From Azoarcus_F sp036734105 (GTDB lineage: Bacteria; Pseudomonadota; Gammaproteobacteria; Burkholderiales; Rhodocyclaceae), in the NCBI GenBank assembly GCA_036734105.1, contig DAIMZH010000001.1, forward strand, positions 85,246-149,245: a DNA stretch of 64,000 nt. Direction: 5' to 3'. Below are positions 63,048 to 64,000 of the stretch, piece by piece. Below the pieces are notes generated by a model. That model saw only the letters and a list, made by a program, of their open reading frames with translations, was not told where the DNA came from and did not search any database. The position numbers were made by a program, and so were the translations under genes. Position 1 is the first letter of the stretch; every line of letters begins with the position of its first letter.

Positions 63048-63131
63048 TCCTGTTGCGGAAAACTGCGCTAGAAAAGTCGGGTTGATGTGGTGCTGCAGTG
63101 TCGAGAACGCGGAAACTGTGGTCTGTCCCCG
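62851..63131 (+). repeat. Dispersed repeat, copy 3 (undeleted)
   Basis: This copy keeps the ~70 bases missing in copies 1 and 2 and shares the ~110-base tail following the HicB-like stop. The left part, including the inverted repeat, is absent. It probably represents the ancestral form. It ends at TGTCCCCGG, where a tandem duplication begins. Confidence 0.7.
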
Positions 63132-63190
63132 GACGGGCGGCGGTCCCCGGACGGGCGGCGGCGAAGCCGACGTCCCAGCGACGTCCCAGT
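63125..63190 (+). repeat. Short tandem duplications
   Basis: An 18-base unit GTCCCCGGACGGGCGGCG is repeated at 63125-63142 and 63143-63160. Eight bases later, an 11-base unit GACGTCCCAG(C/T) is repeated at 63169-63179 and 63180-63190. They lie between repeat copy 3 and the ccdAB promoter. Confidence 0.85.
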
Positions 63191-63208
63191 GAGCCAAAGA
63201 CGAACGAG

Positions 63209-63254
63209 TTGACCGCCTTGTTAAATGCATTACAATGCGCATTAGAGTGCGCAT
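63209..63254 (+). promoter_or_regulatory. ccdAB promoter and operator
   Basis: TTGACC (63209-63214) and TACAAT (63231-63236) are 16 bases apart. A perfect inverted repeat, ATGCGCA (63235-63241) and TGCGCAT (63248-63254), overlaps the -10 box end and lies before ccdA, suiting autorepression by CcdA. The GTTAAAT at 63220-63226 inside the spacer also fits the right boundary of an integron attC site. Confidence 0.65.
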
Positions 63255-63283
63255 ACCGATTCTGCTGCCTGTTGGAGACTGTA

Positions 63284-63529
63284 ATGCACCGACTATTTGA
63301 TGAGAACGCCCCGAAAAAAGCCACAAACCTGAGTGTCAACAGTGACCTATTGGAAAAAACGCGAGCGCTAAAGATAAACCTTTCCGCGACCCTTGAGCGA
63401 GCGCTGGAAAACCAATTGGCTGATGTTGAGGCCAAGAGATGGGCCGCAGAGAACAAAGCTGCAATAAAGGCGTACAACGACTTTGTTGATGAGAATGGCT
63501 GTTTTGGTGATGAGTTTAGGGAATTCTGA
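63284..63529 (+). CDS. ccdA: CcdA-type antitoxin
   Basis: This 81-residue antitoxin shows PKKATNLSVNSDLLEKTRALKINLSATLE, the CcdA ribbon-helix-helix, and a C-terminal tail ending GDEFREF that would bind CcdB. Start supported by GGAG upstream. Its stop overlaps the ccdB start by one base. Codon use is more AT-rich than in the housekeeping genes, suggesting transfer. Confidence 0.92.
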   Translation: MHRLFDENAPKKATNLSVNSDLLEKTRALKINLSATLERALENQLADVEAKRWAAENKAAIKAYNDFVDENGCFGDEFREF

Positions 63530-63846
63530 TGGCCCAATTCGACGTTTTCAGGAACCCAAGCACCACTACTCGCAAACACTATCCGTACCTCGTTGATATT
63601 CAGAGCCCATACCTCGATGAATTGGCTACACGGATAGTGATTCCGCTAGGCAAGGCCGCGCTGTTCAAAAACACCGCGATGAAAGGTTTGACTCCCGAAG
63701 TGAATTTTCATGGCGAGAACTTGCTATTGCTGACGCCCCAGATTTCATCCATTCACGAGAAACAACTGAAAGAACCCATTGGCTCGATATCGCATTTGCG
63801 CAATGAGTTAACGAGTGCGCTGGACTTCGCCATTTTCGGCATCTAA
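63529..63846 (+). CDS. ccdB: CcdB-type gyrase-poison toxin
   Basis: This 105-residue toxin begins AQFDVFRNPSTTTRKHYPYLVDIQSPYLDELATRIVIPL and ends SALDFAIFGI, closely following CcdB; the three C-terminal residues of F-plasmid CcdB (WGI) correspond here to FGI, and that region touches gyrase. It poisons DNA gyrase unless CcdA is present. The end is followed at once by an attC-like sequence, as in integron cassettes. Confidence 0.93.
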   Translation: MAQFDVFRNPSTTTRKHYPYLVDIQSPYLDELATRIVIPLGKAALFKNTAMKGLTPEVNFHGENLLLLTPQISSIHEKQLKEPIGSISHLRNELTSALDFAIFGI

Positions 63847-63959
63847 CGCTTGGCACAGCGGCGAACGGAGTGAGTCCGGCACACGTAGTGTGCGAACTGC
63901 TGCCACTTGTTGAACGAAGCCGCTTCGCGGAACACTCGCTCAACCAGGCTGAGTTAGCC
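63841..63959. other. attC-like integron recombination site candidate
   Basis: The 119-base region starts with ATCTAAC (63841, overlapping the ccdB stop; fits RYYYAAC) and ends with GTTAGCC (63953; near GTTRRRY). Inside, GAGTGAG (63868) pairs with CTCGCTC (63935), with nested hairpins at GCACAC/GTGTGC and CCGCTTCGCGG. Position right after the stop and length are typical of a long attC, but no integrase gene is in the window. The last 40 bases to the edge hold no recognisable gene. Confidence 0.45.
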
Positions 63960-64000
63960 TTAACCGTGTATGCACTCACTGATACGAAGTCCGTAGCGCA

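Noticed and set aside
63125..63190. CRISPR-like repeats
   Set aside because: Only two adjacent copies of each unit without spacers; no cas genes are present.

Overview
The window looks like part of the chromosome of a free-living, GC-rich Gram-negative proteobacterium, most likely gamma or beta. It carries an LPS core/O-antigen gene block, MsbA, Tat- and Sec-type signal peptides, MnmC, DbpA and a phasin-like protein. A SbtA-type bicarbonate carrier with a partner PII-like protein hints at inorganic-carbon use, but no Calvin-cycle gene is visible. The species cannot be fixed from the sequence alone.

Layout. 1-2.9 kb: the start of a general L-amino-acid ABC transporter operon (aapJ-aapQ-aapM, minus strand; aapM runs off the left edge). 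3.2-5.1 kb: a chemoreceptor. 5.3-11.7 kb: housekeeping and carbon genes (lysS, mnmC, sbtA/sbtB-like, gltX, tRNA-Val). 12.1-15.5 kb: a large c-di-GMP enzyme with a periplasmic solute-binding sensor. 15.8-23.4 kb: an ABC-F ATPase, dbpA, a VapC/AbrB toxin-antitoxin pair, an exported amine oxidase and a phasin-like gene.

23.5-56.0 kb is dominated by phosphonate metabolism, split in two by LPS genes. The first part is phnF and divergent phnGHIJKLM, the C-P lyase core, followed by a hexapeptide acetyltransferase translationally coupled to msbA. Next come a sulfotransferase, three related glycosyltransferases (one frameshifted), an O-antigen ligase-like protein, a heptosyltransferase, two more glycosyltransferases, a polysaccharide deacetylase and a DUF502 membrane protein. 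The second part has one phosphonate importer (phnD-C-E-E, minus strand) behind a Pho-box-like repeat, a HAD-IIA hydrolase, a GNAT/nitrilase fusion, the 2-aminoethylphosphonate pathway (phnW, phnX), and a second, divergent importer (phnC-D-E-E). The cell therefore appears able to take up phosphonates by two importers and break the C-P bond in two ways: radical C-P lyase for unactivated phosphonates and PhnW/PhnX for 2-aminoethylphosphonate. No phnN or phnP is present here.

56.2-58.0 kb: a second c-di-GMP protein. 58.2-64 kb: a dense accessory region of small toxin-antitoxin modules (HigBA, FitAB-like, ParDE-like, AbiEii with an HTH partner, CcdAB), decayed toxin/antitoxin pieces and three copies of a dispersed repeat. 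CcdAB lies between integron-attC-like sequences, so the right end may be the edge of a cassette array. No CRISPR array, rRNA gene or intact transposase was seen.
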